From assembly GCA_021151535.1 (NCBI GenBank), contig JAGKXC010000004.1, positions 1 through 64,000 on the forward strand: a DNA stretch of 64,000 nt, read 5' to 3'. Under the pieces are notes generated by a model. That model did not search any database and was not told the origin of the DNA. It saw only the letters and a program-made list of their open reading frames with translations. A program made the position numbers and the translations under genes. The DNA comes from Sphingobacteriia bacterium (GTDB lineage: Bacteria; Bacteroidota; Bacteroidia; NS11-12g; UBA955). This document shows positions 17,798-26,604 of this stretch, piece after piece; within the stretch, counting starts at the first letter, position 1, and the number at the start of each line of letters is the position of its first letter.

Positions 17798-18604
17798 TTA
17801 TTCAGTAACCTGAAGATTGATCGGAATCTCTCTCCAAGATTTCAACTGAACACCATTGTTGTTACCAGGAATCCATCTTGGCGATTTCTTCAATACACGA
17901 ATCGCTTCGGTGGTAAACTCTGGGCAGCTTTTGGTTTCTTCAATTGCTGAAACCCTTGATACTCTACCTGTTTCATCTACAACGAATCTAAGTAATACAT
18001 AACCATTAATTCCATCATCCTGACAACGAGTTGGATAGTTGAAATTATCTCTTACATATTCTTTGAATGCTGCATCACCACCAGGAAAAGAAGCTTTGAT
18101 TTTAACTGTTTTTGGTTCAGTATTTCCTTCTCCACCTCCACCATCAGGGGTAATATCATCATCTGGAAGAATGATTTCATCATTTCCTTTTTGATCTTGC
18201 GCACCTACAACAGTCACAGCATCAGGAGGATTTAAATTATCATCTTCAGATGCATTGGGGTTAATGTCTGGCACCACATAAGCTTGAGTTGTCATAACAG
18301 GCTCTTCCACTGGTGGTGGTTCATCCGGCTTATCTTCCTCTTCTTCTGGTGGTTTTACATCGTCAATATTAGTGGTAACGATAACGCGTGTCTCTTCCTC
18401 TTCCTCATCATGATTCATAATTACAGGAATTGCAGCTGCAATAATTGCCACCGAAGAAGCAATCAAGGTAGCAATAACCTGATTCTTACGGAACATCTTA
18501 CGAACCTGATAAGCTCCGTATTCTTTGAACCTGTCTTCAAAAACCAAACTTAATCTGGATTCTGATTCAGGGTTGTTCCAATTGTTAATCCAATCTTTCA
18601 TCAT
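17798..18604 (-). CDS. TonB-family energy transducer
   Basis: 268 residues. A cytoplasmic N-terminus of about 45 residues (RFKEYGAYQVRKMFRKN) precedes one membrane helix (about residues 46-63), then an acidic Pro/Glu-rich spacer (KPPEEEEDKPDEPPPVEEP) and a C-terminal TonB domain (about 185-268, with FPGGDAAFKEYVRDNFNYP, GYVLLRFVVDETGRVSRV and SPRWIPGNNNGVQ). It transmits the proton-motive force to TonB-dependent receptors such as the one at 4452-6782. It is the last gene of the ExbB-ExbD-ExbD-TonB operon. Confidence 0.93.
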   Translation of the reverse strand: MMKDWINNWNNPESESRLSLVFEDRFKEYGAYQVRKMFRKNQVIATLIASSVAIIAAAIPVIMNHDEEEEETRVIVTTNIDDVKPPEEEEDKPDEPPPVEEPVMTTQAYVVPDINPNASEDDNLNPPDAVTVVGAQDQKGNDEIILPDDDITPDGGGGEGNTEPKTVKIKASFPGGDAAFKEYVRDNFNYPTRCQDDGINGYVLLRFVVDETGRVSRVSAIEETKSCPEFTTEAIRVLKKSPRWIPGNNNGVQLKSWREIPINLQVTE

Positions 18605-18612
18605 GACATTTA

Positions 18613-19245
18613 CTATTTAGAAGGCATTTGAGAGATCAACTTGGTTTCCAAAGGAAGGAAGCCTTCGTCGGTTACGAAATATTTAGCAACTTGACAAATC
18701 ATGAATTCATCCATTACATCAACAATGTTTTTGTAAGTGGCTTTATCATCATTCTTTACCAATACTACCAATTTAGATTCTTTTTGCTTCAATTTAACTT
18801 CTCTGTCGATTGCATTGGTAGCTGCTGTATCCTTTTCATCGGTTTTATTCAGCTTGTCTTGCAATTTTTTCAGTTCGGTTAACAAACCAATGTTCTTTTC
18901 TTTCAAGATTTTACGGATACCATTTTTGGTATAATCTGTTTCAACCAATTGGGTTGCAGCAGAAATTGCACCAGTATAATAGAAAATTCTATCATCGCCG
19001 GTTACCAAAATTGTTACCGCATCTTTTACTTCAGGTCTTTTTACATTGGGTTGATTTTCCAATTTTTCTGGAAAAATCATACGCAAAACCTTAGGTTTAG
19101 AAAAGGTAGAGGTTAATACGAAGAAAGTTAACAAAAGGAATGCAAGGTCTACCAAAGGGGTCATATCCACTTTGGTACTCTGTTTTTTGGCGCGTTTTTT
19201 ACCACCTTTACCGGAGGAGTCGCCGCCTGATTGAATTTCTGCCAT
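18613..19245 (-). CDS. ExbD/TolR-family biopolymer transport protein (second copy)
   Basis: 210 residues. A basic N-terminus (GKGGKKRAKKQST) leads into VDMTPLVDLAFLLLTFFVLTSTF, the single membrane helix with the conserved Asp of ExbD/TolR that takes part in proton flow. A periplasmic domain follows with an inserted charged helix (about residues 115-150). It lies 8 bases before tonB. Bacteroidota often have two unequal ExbD copies in this operon, which probably form a mixed dimer in the ExbB pore. Confidence 0.92.
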   Translation of the reverse strand: MAEIQSGGDSSGKGGKKRAKKQSTKVDMTPLVDLAFLLLTFFVLTSTFSKPKVLRMIFPEKLENQPNVKRPEVKDAVTILVTGDDRIFYYTGAISAATQLVETDYTKNGIRKILKEKNIGLLTELKKLQDKLNKTDEKDTAATNAIDREVKLKQKESKLVVLVKNDDKATYKNIVDVMDEFMICQVAKYFVTDEGFLPLETKLISQMPSK

Positions 19246-19263
19246 TTTCTTATCCTTTCTACT

Positions 19264-19941
19264 TTATTCGGGTTTGGCTTCCAAACCGGTTATCATTTGA
19301 AACTGAGATACGCGCGCTTCTCGAAGAACATCTATCACACTTTTCACCACATTGTATTTGGTGTCTTTTGCAGCTTTCACCACAAATTGCATGTAGTTGT
19401 CTTTATCGAACGGTTGATTTTTTGCTTCAGCATCTGCTTCGCGTTGTTTAAAATCATTATCCGCTTCGATACGCGCATTTAACGTCCACTTAAACAATTC
19501 ACAGTTTCTAATCTTCTGTGCAGTGTCGTAAGGAACTCCCTTGGCCGCTTCAGCTACTTTGTTTCGTTTTTCTGTTTCCAATGCCAAGAAAGCTGGTAAT
19601 TGGGCCATTTGCATACCAAGTGGACCGCTACCAATAAATTTCTTCACATCTTCATCTGTTAACCCCACTTTATATTCTTTCATCATTTTGCGCAATACAT
19701 TCTGTTTTACAGCTGCATTGGTGATATCGATAAATACCCTTCCAGTTTCGTCGATCGTTACTAAAAACACCTGTTTAGGCATTTCTTTCTCTGTTGTACT
19801 TGCTGGTGGATCAATCAATACCGGTTCTGGTGAACGGAAACTTGAGGTAAGCATGAAAAACGTAACCAATAGGAATGCCAAGTCCACCATTGGAGTCATA
19901 TCCAAAGATGGGTTTGAACGGGGCATTTTTACTTTAGGCAT
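19264..19941 (-). CDS. ExbD/TolR-family biopolymer transport protein (first copy)
   Basis: 225 residues with LDMTPMVDLAFLLVTFFMLTSSF as membrane helix and the conserved Asp, and a periplasmic domain interrupted by a roughly 60-residue insert (about 105-170) before VKAAKDTKYNVVKSVIDVL. The N-terminus MPKVKMPRSNPS is short and basic. It follows exbB by 56 bases and precedes the second exbD by 18 bases. Confidence 0.92.
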   Translation of the reverse strand: MPKVKMPRSNPSLDMTPMVDLAFLLVTFFMLTSSFRSPEPVLIDPPASTTEKEMPKQVFLVTIDETGRVFIDITNAAVKQNVLRKMMKEYKVGLTDEDVKKFIGSGPLGMQMAQLPAFLALETEKRNKVAEAAKGVPYDTAQKIRNCELFKWTLNARIEADNDFKQREADAEAKNQPFDKDNYMQFVVKAAKDTKYNVVKSVIDVLREARVSQFQMITGLEAKPE

Positions 19942-19997
19942 GGTTCTGTTTTGCCGCTAATACTAATTACTAAAAAAAGGTAAACGAGTTTTAAAAA

Positions 19998-20816
19998 TTA
20001 GTTAGCACCGTGAGATGATTGGAAATGAGATACAATTGAGTAGCTCGCCTCATCCATGCTATGGGTCATGGTATCAATTCTATTTGAGAAGTAGTTGTAA
20101 CTAATAATCGCCAAAGTAGAACCAATGATACCAAACGCTGTATTTACCAACGCTTCAGAAATACCAGTTGCAAGAGCAGCAGTATCAGGTGCACCTGTGT
20201 TTGCCAAAGCTGCAAACGCTTTAATCATACCCAATACAGTACCAATCAAACCTACCAATGTACCAATAGAAGCCATGGTGGTAATAATTACCAAATTCTT
20301 AGACAACATTGGCAATTCTAAACCAGTTGCTTCTTCTAATTCTTTTTCAATTGCAGCTTTCTTCTCATCGCGATTTAATGTTTCGTTGGTAGAAACACTC
20401 TTGTAACGAGTTAAACCACTACGAACAACAGCAGCCAAAGAACCACGTTGTGTGTCGCATGCTGAAATTGCACCGTCGATGTTACCTTGTGCCAACAAAC
20501 CTTGCATGTTTTTCACAAACTTTGCAGCGCTGCCTTTACCATTAGCTGCAGACAAAGTGATTGCTCTTTCGATAGAAATCAAAATTACGATAATGTTTAC
20601 AGCGATCAAAATTGGTACGATGAAACCACCTTTGTGGATTGTACCCAAAAGGTTCAATGGATGACCTTTTACAGGGTCTCCACCTTCAAAGTTTGCAGAG
20701 TCTCCCATCAATACAGTAAAGATGGTAATACCTACAGCGATTGCAAATAGAATGGCCAATCCAGCGAAGTAGCCCATGATGCCATTACCTTCAGAATTTG
20801 TGTTTTTATTGCTCAT
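19998..20816 (-). CDS. MotA/TolQ/ExbB proton channel family protein
   Basis: 272 residues, first gene of the TonB energy-transduction operon. There are an N-terminal hydrophobic segment (about 12-35), a second at about 65-85 and the pair of helices in the C-terminal half (LVIITTMASIGTLVGLIGTVLGMIKAF and ALVNTAFGIIGSTLAIISYNYF) that carry the channel signature of ExbB. It works as a pentamer around the ExbD dimer. No clean -7 element was found before it; the 137 bases upstream contain only a weak TATTATTG. Confidence 0.93.
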   Translation of the reverse strand: MSNKNTNSEGNGIMGYFAGLAILFAIAVGITIFTVLMGDSANFEGGDPVKGHPLNLLGTIHKGGFIVPILIAVNIIVILISIERAITLSAANGKGSAAKFVKNMQGLLAQGNIDGAISACDTQRGSLAAVVRSGLTRYKSVSTNETLNRDEKKAAIEKELEEATGLELPMLSKNLVIITTMASIGTLVGLIGTVLGMIKAFAALANTGAPDTAALATGISEALVNTAFGIIGSTLAIISYNYFSNRIDTMTHSMDEASYSIVSHFQSSHGAN

Positions 20817-20953
20817 AATAAATATTTTTCAAAAAGTGTTGCAATAATACGCCTAGCAAGGGTTAAAAACAAGTAACCAAATTGTTAAATCGTTCATTGC
20901 ACCAATGTTAAGAAGACCTAATTCGGCCTAAATGAAACGCAGTTTTAGGGCGA

Positions 20954-21562
20954 TTATTGTGCACCGGACCCTGAGGCTGCATTACCAGCTCCACCAGGTC
21001 CTCTTCTTCTTCCTCCACCTTCTCCACTACCAGAACCATTTCCATTGCCACCATTTCCGCCACCGCTACCCTTTTTCTTTCTTAGCAATTTGGCCTTAGA
21101 AATCAGTTCCTTCTTGATTTCTCTTTCAATTTTCGGTAGTTGAATTACCCGATTCATTCCTATAATCGGTTGCAAACGTTTTCCATAAATTTGGAATAAA
21201 TCAACCTCCTGCTTTCTCAAAGCAATGGCTTCATTAAAGTATTGTTCCGCTTCTTGCTCAGTTAATTCTCCTGGCTTTTTGGCTTCCCATTTTTTTCTAA
21301 ATGCCATTTTTTGCTCTTTTAACTTCAATTGATATTCGTCGTAAACTGCAAAAAACTTTGCCTTCTCTGCCTCAGTAAGTTTAAGACGTTCTACGAATAA
21401 CGCCTCACGAAACTTCCTCAATTCAGCTACTTTATTCGCTTTTAAACTATCACGCCTCGCTTGTACCTCAGCACTGGGTTTATCTGCTGGTGTTTGCGCC
21501 TTCAACTGGGTTGAAATGCTAATAAAACAAAATACTGTTATTGCTTTAACTATATTTTTCAT
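20954..21562 (-). CDS. Periplasmic Spy/CpxP-like protein with Gly-rich tail
   Basis: 202 residues. A signal peptide (MKNIVKAITVFCFISISTQLKA) is followed by a helical, highly charged domain (about 30-160) with FVERLKLTEAEKAKFFAVYDEYQLK, similar to the LTxxQ helices of Spy/CpxP periplasmic sensors, and a low-complexity tail rich in Gly, Ser and Arg (about 168-202). It is third in an operon after an ECF sigma factor and a membrane protein. Function inferred from this context only: sensing or buffering in the envelope stress circuit. Confidence 0.6.
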   Translation of the reverse strand: MKNIVKAITVFCFISISTQLKAQTPADKPSAEVQARRDSLKANKVAELRKFREALFVERLKLTEAEKAKFFAVYDEYQLKLKEQKMAFRKKWEAKKPGELTEQEAEQYFNEAIALRKQEVDLFQIYGKRLQPIIGMNRVIQLPKIEREIKKELISKAKLLRKKKGSGGGNGGNGNGSGSGEGGGRRRGPGGAGNAASGSGAQ

Positions 21563-21583
21563 GTTGTTTTTCTTCTGTAATTT

Positions 21584-22933
21584 TTAAATGTCTAAATCCA
21601 ATTCTTCAAACAAATTATCTTCCATATCAAATACAGCAATGTTATGTTGTTCCAAATCATTCAAAGCTTTAATTGATTTCGCCGACAATTCTTCTTTCTG
21701 ATCAATACTAAATATTTTGGGATCTTCGTATTTCTCCAATTTCTTATCTAATATATAATTCTCTACCAAACGCAAACCCGGCGACACTGTATCTTTTTTC
21801 ATAGTGTTTTGAAATGGAGCTATTGTTTTTACCGTCATCATTGAATCATTTGTGGCAACTACATCATCTGTAGACGGTTGAATAGCCGTCCAAATAAAAT
21901 AAGCAGCCACAATCGCAGCAATACTCGCTGCTGCACCAATCCAATTTGGCGAAGAAGGCTTTTCTTGCAAACCAGCAATGGGCGCAAATGGAGTTGGCGG
22001 CGGCTCCAAGGTATCGATTCCAGGTGCATGCTGATTGTACAATTTAGTTTCAGTAGGTTGGTCGTTCCTGGCTTCTATCCTACCTACATTGCTTGAAAAT
22101 ACACTACCAGAATTAAAATCCGGCGATTCTGATTCCATTTTCAATGGCTCAGCAGGTGTTTCTGCTGCCATTTTTGCTTTTTGCATGGCTTCGAATTCAG
22201 CCTTTAATGCTTCCTCATCATCAACCAATTCAGGTACATGATGCACCGTAACTAATGGCGCATCTAAAGGGGTTTCTACTTCTGAAATTGTTTCAATTTG
22301 AACGTTTGATTCTTCCGTTACATCAACAACAACGGGCACTTCAATGTCTTTCTCATCTGCAATTTCCGTCCAAGCGGGAACCTCATTACTGTCGCTTTGC
22401 ACCGGTTGAAGAACGATTTCCTCAGATTCGGTTGCTAGCTCAGCCGCAACAAGTGTTTCTTGGGTTTGTTTGCTTACCAAATCACCGTGATTTACCATAG
22501 TAATATTGGCTACATCGCCCGATTCCGATTTACTTTCCTTACCATCAATTGCCGCGAAATTTACCCATTCAGGCGTTTCATTTGTTGAAACTTTCAGTGG
22601 ATCGATGTGGATCTGACCTACTTCGTCAATTTCTTTTCTAACGGGCGATGAGGTAATGGTGGTAGGTTCCTGTTTTTTCGAAGTAAGCGGTGGATCAATA
22701 TTCGTAACCGGGTTTAACTCCATTTTCGGAGCCTCAACTACAACTTTTTTGGTACTAATCCCTTCAACCAAACCCGCATTATTCTCAAATGTTTCAGAAG
22801 AATCTAAGGTTTGTTCACCTACCCAACTATTTTTATCAATTCCCAATCGTTGTAATAAACGAGATTCGAACTCCTTAAAATAGGATTCCGGTGCGTTTAC
22901 GGGCGATGGTACTTTTTCGTTTTCCAGATTCAT
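21584..22933 (-). CDS. Single-pass membrane protein next to an ECF sigma factor, probable anti-sigma factor
   Basis: 449 residues. The N-terminus has APESYFKEFESRLLQRLG, the motif with which proteins after ECF sigma genes in Bacteroidota often begin. A long, acidic, low-complexity region (about 40-320) is followed by one membrane helix (NWIGAAASIAAIVAAYFIWTAI, about 330-352) and a C-terminal periplasmic part that ends in NLFEELDLDI. Starting 45 bases after the sigma gene, it is the natural candidate for the membrane anti-sigma factor. No known anti-sigma domain is recognisable, so this is inference from position and topology. Confidence 0.55.
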   Translation of the reverse strand: MNLENEKVPSPVNAPESYFKEFESRLLQRLGIDKNSWVGEQTLDSSETFENNAGLVEGISTKKVVVEAPKMELNPVTNIDPPLTSKKQEPTTITSSPVRKEIDEVGQIHIDPLKVSTNETPEWVNFAAIDGKESKSESGDVANITMVNHGDLVSKQTQETLVAAELATESEEIVLQPVQSDSNEVPAWTEIADEKDIEVPVVVDVTEESNVQIETISEVETPLDAPLVTVHHVPELVDDEEALKAEFEAMQKAKMAAETPAEPLKMESESPDFNSGSVFSSNVGRIEARNDQPTETKLYNQHAPGIDTLEPPPTPFAPIAGLQEKPSSPNWIGAAASIAAIVAAYFIWTAIQPSTDDVVATNDSMMTVKTIAPFQNTMKKDTVSPGLRLVENYILDKKLEKYEDPKIFSIDQKEELSAKSIKALNDLEQHNIAVFDMEDNLFEELDLDI

Positions 22934-22978
22934 TTGTTCTCTGAGCTTGATGGTTTGACAATTCCTTTTCTCAAAGGT

Positions 22979-23575
22979 TTAACGTAATACATTTAAATAA
23001 ATCTCCAATTTTTTCACGGCATGATGATAGGTAGCTTTCAAAGCCCCTTCGGATGTTTCAGTTAATTCTGAAATTTCGGCATAACTCAAATTTTCAAAGT
23101 ACCTCAAAGCAAAAACCAGCTTTTGTTTATAAGGTAAAAAACACATCGCTCGTTGCAACTTTAAAGCAATATCATCGCCACTTAGATAAATATCTTCTGT
23201 TAATAAATCAGCCATTTCGGGCTGAGCTTCATCAAAATCAATAGCAGATTTCTTTCTCCTTAATAAATTTATTGATTCGTTTGTGGCGATTCTGTAAACC
23301 CAAGTTCTTAGTTTACTTTCTCCCCGAAACTTCTCCAAATTATGCCAAATTTTGATAAATGTATTTTGTGTAGCGTCGTCTGCATCATCATGACTTAAAA
23401 CCAAATGACGGATATGGTGATAAACCATTTTTTGGAAACGGCGCAATATTTCAATAAAAATCCTTTCCCGTTCCATACCGTCTGCGAGGAATTTTATCAA
23501 ATCCTCATCCGATACGTTCACAAGCGGATTCTTTTGATTGTCATCGAGTTGTTTCACTTCTGTACCTTCCTGCAT
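22979..23575 (-). CDS. RNA polymerase ECF-type sigma factor
   Basis: About 198 residues. Region 2 (RFQKMVYHHIRHLVLSHDDADDATQNTFIKIWHNLEKFRGESKLRTWVYRIA) and region 4 (LPYKQKLVFALRYFENLSYAEISELTETSEGALKATYHHAVKKL) of an ECF sigma-70 factor are clear. I chose the ATG at 23575 (MQEGTEVKQL); the frame reaches TTG at 23590. The sigma-membrane protein-Spy-like order suggests an envelope signal circuit. The promoter it reads cannot be seen. Confidence 0.93.
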   Translation of the reverse strand: MQEGTEVKQLDDNQKNPLVNVSDEDLIKFLADGMERERIFIEILRRFQKMVYHHIRHLVLSHDDADDATQNTFIKIWHNLEKFRGESKLRTWVYRIATNESINLLRRKKSAIDFDEAQPEMADLLTEDIYLSGDDIALKLQRAMCFLPYKQKLVFALRYFENLSYAEISELTETSEGALKATYHHAVKKLEIYLNVLR

Positions 23576-23665
23576 GTTATGCAATTTCAACTAGCGAAAT
23601 AGGCTTATTTTAATCAAAGGAAGAAGGGATTGCACAAAAAGTTTAACACAAGTTTTCCCTTTTTT

Positions 23666-23753
23666 TATTTTTGGTTTTGAAAACATGGTTATTTTAAGTA
23701 ATGAAACAGATTTACAACCGGTGATTGATCATTTTAAACCAAATAACAACTGA
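23666..23753 (+). other. Orphan promoter element followed by a 22-codon ORF
   Basis: A perfect TATTTTTG -7 element (23666-23673) on the plus strand, 11 bases before an ATG that opens a 22-codon frame (23685-23753, MVILSNETDLQP...), ending antisense inside the 3' end of the desaturase-like gene. No plus-strand gene follows for 1.2 kb. It may be a remnant, an antisense RNA start, or chance. Confidence 0.25.
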
Positions 23754-24731
23754 GAATACCGGCATAATTAAACTTGCGTACCCACCAGGCAATACTCGCT
23801 CTTTCGGCATTTCTTTAAGTTTATAATAATCTAAATTGGCATGCAAATGATGATGTGAATGCCGAGGTAAATCTAACAACAAATAGCGGGAAACAATTCG
23901 TTGGGTATTCCAACTATGTTCTTCACCCACAGGCGTTGCTGGATCCCTTTCCAAACCATAATGTTCTATATAATTTACATATTCCAATAATATAGCCGCA
24001 AAAACAGAAAGAACCCACCAAGCCTTCAATACCTCCACATCCCATTGCCATAAAATCAAACTCGTTAATAGCAAAAAAACATAATTGCGCACCTGGATAT
24101 TAGAGAATATTTTTTGCCATATACTTCTTTTCTTTAGTCTTGTACGTTCACTCTTCCAAGCTTGAATGTGTTGCTGATAAATCGCCCTAACCAAAAATTG
24201 ATATATCGTTTCTCCTTTTCTGGCTGTAACAGCATCATTCTGGGTTGCTACATCCTTATGATGAATGCGTAAATGATGCACATAAAAATAAGGATTCCCT
24301 ACACTCAATAATAAGAACTGACCCGGATATCTGTACCACGGCGATGCCTTATGCACCATTTCATGAGCAACAACTACTGCACTGGATCCGCCTAACAATC
24401 CTGTAGAAAACACAGCCATCCACATCTCCCATCCCATCAAATTGAATTCGTGAATTTGATAAAACAATGTAATCATAGCAATTGTGTGAACTGCAAAGTG
24501 CATCCAAATCCAGATTTTGGGAATACGTGAATCAACCTCTTCATTGGAATGGTCCTCACCAAAAATCTGATCCAGAATACCCAATAATCCCAAACTATAA
24601 AAAATATTAAATGAAGTGAACCATCCGCCTTCCAAATTCCCCCAAATAGTAATAATTCCAGGAATTAACCCCATAGAATAAGCCCATTGCCTACTTTTTT
24701 TACCCAAATCAAAATTTAAATACTTCGCCAT
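23712..24731 (-). CDS. Fatty acid desaturase/alkane monooxygenase (AlkB)-family membrane di-iron enzyme
   Basis: 339 residues with about six membrane segments and the histidine boxes of the family: HEMVHKAS, HLRIHHKD, NYIEHYG and HSHHHLHANLDYYKL. The NYIEHYGL box and the final HxHHHLHAN are closer to alkane 1-monooxygenases (AlkB) and xylene monooxygenase than to ordinary acyl desaturases. It would hydroxylate or desaturate an alkyl chain using an electron-transfer partner; no rubredoxin gene is adjacent, so the substrate is open. Monocistronic, convergent with nothing. Confidence 0.85.
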   Translation of the reverse strand: MAKYLNFDLGKKSRQWAYSMGLIPGIITIWGNLEGGWFTSFNIFYSLGLLGILDQIFGEDHSNEEVDSRIPKIWIWMHFAVHTIAMITLFYQIHEFNLMGWEMWMAVFSTGLLGGSSAVVVAHEMVHKASPWYRYPGQFLLLSVGNPYFYVHHLRIHHKDVATQNDAVTARKGETIYQFLVRAIYQQHIQAWKSERTRLKKRSIWQKIFSNIQVRNYVFLLLTSLILWQWDVEVLKAWWVLSVFAAILLEYVNYIEHYGLERDPATPVGEEHSWNTQRIVSRYLLLDLPRHSHHHLHANLDYYKLKEMPKERVLPGGYASLIMPVFSVVIWFKMINHRL

Positions 24732-24883
24732 ATCTTGAACTGTCTAAATAATCAGAACCGCTAAAATAAATGATATTGTTGTAGTTAAGTGTGTTTTTCA
24801 ACCTCAAAACTTGCAAAAAGTTTGTTTATCCACGGATTTTTTCCATCAAAACATCGTACAATTCAATTATTTCAGAATAAGTG

Positions 24884-24914
24884 TTGGAAAAAATGAAAAA
24901 TGTAACTATTTTTG
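24884..24914 (+). promoter_or_regulatory. Promoter of rplS
   Basis: TTGG (24884-24887), a 19-base spacer and TATTTTTG (24907-24914), giving a roughly 20-base leader before the rplS ATG. The -7 is exact; the -33 is a partial match. Confidence 0.6.
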
Positions 24915-24938
24915 CAACCCATTTAACAATCACACGTT

Positions 24939-25286
24939 ATGAATTCCATTGTAAACAGCATCACCAGCGAACAGCTTAGAACCGATTTGCCTGAATTTAA
25001 AGCTGGAGATAGAGTTACTGTACACTATAAGATTAAAGAAGGTAACAAAGAACGTATTCAGCAGTTCCAAGGCGATGTTATTCAACGTCGTAATGGAGGC
25101 ATCAACGAAACTTTCACTGTTCGTAAAATTTCAAACGGTGTGGGTGTTGAAAGAATTTTCCCTGTTCACTCTCCTTTCATCGATAAAATCGAAGTTAATA
25201 GAAAAGGTAAAGTTAGAAGAGCGCGTATCTTCTATCTAAGAGGTCAAATTGGTAAAGCAGCTCGTATTAAGGAATTACGTTCCTAA
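24939..25286 (+). CDS. rplS: 50S ribosomal protein bL19
   Basis: 115 residues of normal length and sequence: LPEFKAGDRVTVHYKIKEGNKERIQQFQGDVIQRRNGGINETFTVRKISNGVGVERIFP...IEVNRKGKVRRARIFYLRGQIGKAARIKE. It lies alone between its own promoter and a strong terminator, without trmD or rimM nearby. Confidence 0.97.
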   Translation: MNSIVNSITSEQLRTDLPEFKAGDRVTVHYKIKEGNKERIQQFQGDVIQRRNGGINETFTVRKISNGVGVERIFPVHSPFIDKIEVNRKGKVRRARIFYLRGQIGKAARIKELRS

Positions 25287-25302
25287 TCACCAGCTTAAGC
25301 TC

Positions 25303-25338
25303 ATAAAAAAAGGATGGATTTACTCCATCCTTTTTTGT
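25303..25338 (+). terminator. Terminator of rplS
   Basis: GGATGGA (25311-25317) pairs with TCCATCC (25324-25330), preceded by an A run and followed by a T run, so it can act in both directions. Confidence 0.85.
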
Positions 25339-25399
25339 TATATACCACTTCAACCCTTTCTCTTCCATTGTAACTGGGAAATTCATTATGCAAAACGTA

Positions 25400-25876
25400 T
25401 CACCAGGTACAATCTACCAATATCTTAGGCCCTTCTGATGTGCCATGAAAAACTAGCGAAAACAATCCCTTATGAATATCGTTAGGCTTATCCCACGGTG
25501 AAACACGCCACTGTCCTATCACTTGTGAAATTCCAGCCGTTGAATCCAACCATCTAACCTCCTGTAAATCAAATTGTAAATTCCCCATCGCCTCCTTCCC
25601 TGGATAACCCTTCTTGTATCCATCCAATATTTGCTTCCAATTATTCTTCACACCCTTTTGGGTAATGAATCTTACATCTGCAGATTTTTCATATCCCTGC
25701 ATAAAACCATCTATGTCGCCATTGCTCCAACATTTCACCTGACTATTCAATACCGTTCTAACTTGCGCCAAACTGTATGAATTCAAACTTTTAGGGGCCT
25801 TGCCACAAGATGAAATCAAAACTACCGATAGCAGCATACCGGCCATCGCCCGAAAATTTAAAAATATTTGCTTCAT
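25400..25876 (-). CDS. SnoaL/NTF2-like lipoprotein
   Basis: 158 residues. A lipoprotein signal ends in LLSVVLISSC. The rest fits the NTF2/SnoaL (DUF4440-like) fold: VRTVLNSQVKCWSNGDIDGFMQGYEKSADVRFIT, WKQILDGYKKGYPGKEAMGNLQFDLQEVRWLD and a closing strand pair. Such periplasmic lipoproteins have no known activity. It is 11 bases after the barrel-protein gene at 25888 and probably cotranscribed. The start ATG is at 25876. Confidence 0.7.
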   Translation of the reverse strand: MKQIFLNFRAMAGMLLSVVLISSCGKAPKSLNSYSLAQVRTVLNSQVKCWSNGDIDGFMQGYEKSADVRFITQKGVKNNWKQILDGYKKGYPGKEAMGNLQFDLQEVRWLDSTAGISQVIGQWRVSPWDKPNDIHKGLFSLVFHGTSEGPKILVDCTW

Positions 25877-25887
25877 TTTCTATCAAA

Positions 25888-26559
25888 TTAAGGTGTGTAC
25901 AAAATGCCAACTGCGAAATTGTTATGATATGTACCACGACCAAAGTATAAGTTATTACTGCCCGACCATGTAATCGATTTCAGGCTGTAAATGTACGATA
26001 CTTGTAAATTTACATGATCCGAAAGCGGATAACGCGCCGCCAAATCCAACATATAATTCATTTTTCGCAAATCCTGATCAATGCTTGGCATATACATTTC
26101 TGTTTCCTTTGCAGCAAATACCCTTGAAGATTTTATTCCGGCATATAGGGCGATAGGATTCTGCATCCCGCTAAAATTCCACTTCTTAGTTGCACCGAGA
26201 TTCACATCAATTGTATTGATACGAATATTGAACGGCGTAATGGTAGGATCGATATTGCTAGGCGCTCTTCTTGATCCACGTTCCGCAATTCCCATGCGCA
26301 TCTCAATGGCATTCCATGAAGAATTCTTCAACTTATAACCCGTGTTAACACCAAGAAAGTAACCAAATTTATTGAATCCAGAGGCTTGGTCGCCATCAAT
26401 CTGACAAAACAAAACATCGGTTTGGGTATTGAAGTAAAATCTCCCATTGTTGGTATTTTCTTGTACTTTTTGAACACCCACATGGTTAATTTTGATTTCG
26501 GTTTGGGCAAAGGAATTGGAAATGAATAAGATTCCAAAAGGTAAAATTAAATTGCGCAT
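25888..26559 (-). CDS. Outer membrane beta-barrel-like protein of unknown function
   Basis: About 223 residues from the ATG at 26559 (MRNLILPFGILFISNSFAQ, signal peptide); an upstream ATG at 26571 is possible. The mature part alternates short strands with aromatic and polar residues (GKFGYFLGVNTGYKLKNSSWNAIEMRMG, NLQVSYIYSLKSITW, NNFAVGILYTP) as in a small eight- or ten-stranded barrel. No named family recognised. It is divergent from the FAD oxidoreductase gene with at most 45 bases between them. Confidence 0.55.
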   Translation of the reverse strand: MRNLILPFGILFISNSFAQTEIKINHVGVQKVQENTNNGRFYFNTQTDVLFCQIDGDQASGFNKFGYFLGVNTGYKLKNSSWNAIEMRMGIAERGSRRAPSNIDPTITPFNIRINTIDVNLGATKKWNFSGMQNPIALYAGIKSSRVFAAKETEMYMPSIDQDLRKMNYMLDLAARYPLSDHVNLQVSYIYSLKSITWSGSNNLYFGRGTYHNNFAVGILYTP

Positions 26560-26604
26560 AGAAAGCATCATCGAGGCAATTTACAAGTTAATTTTGAATT
26601 TCTG

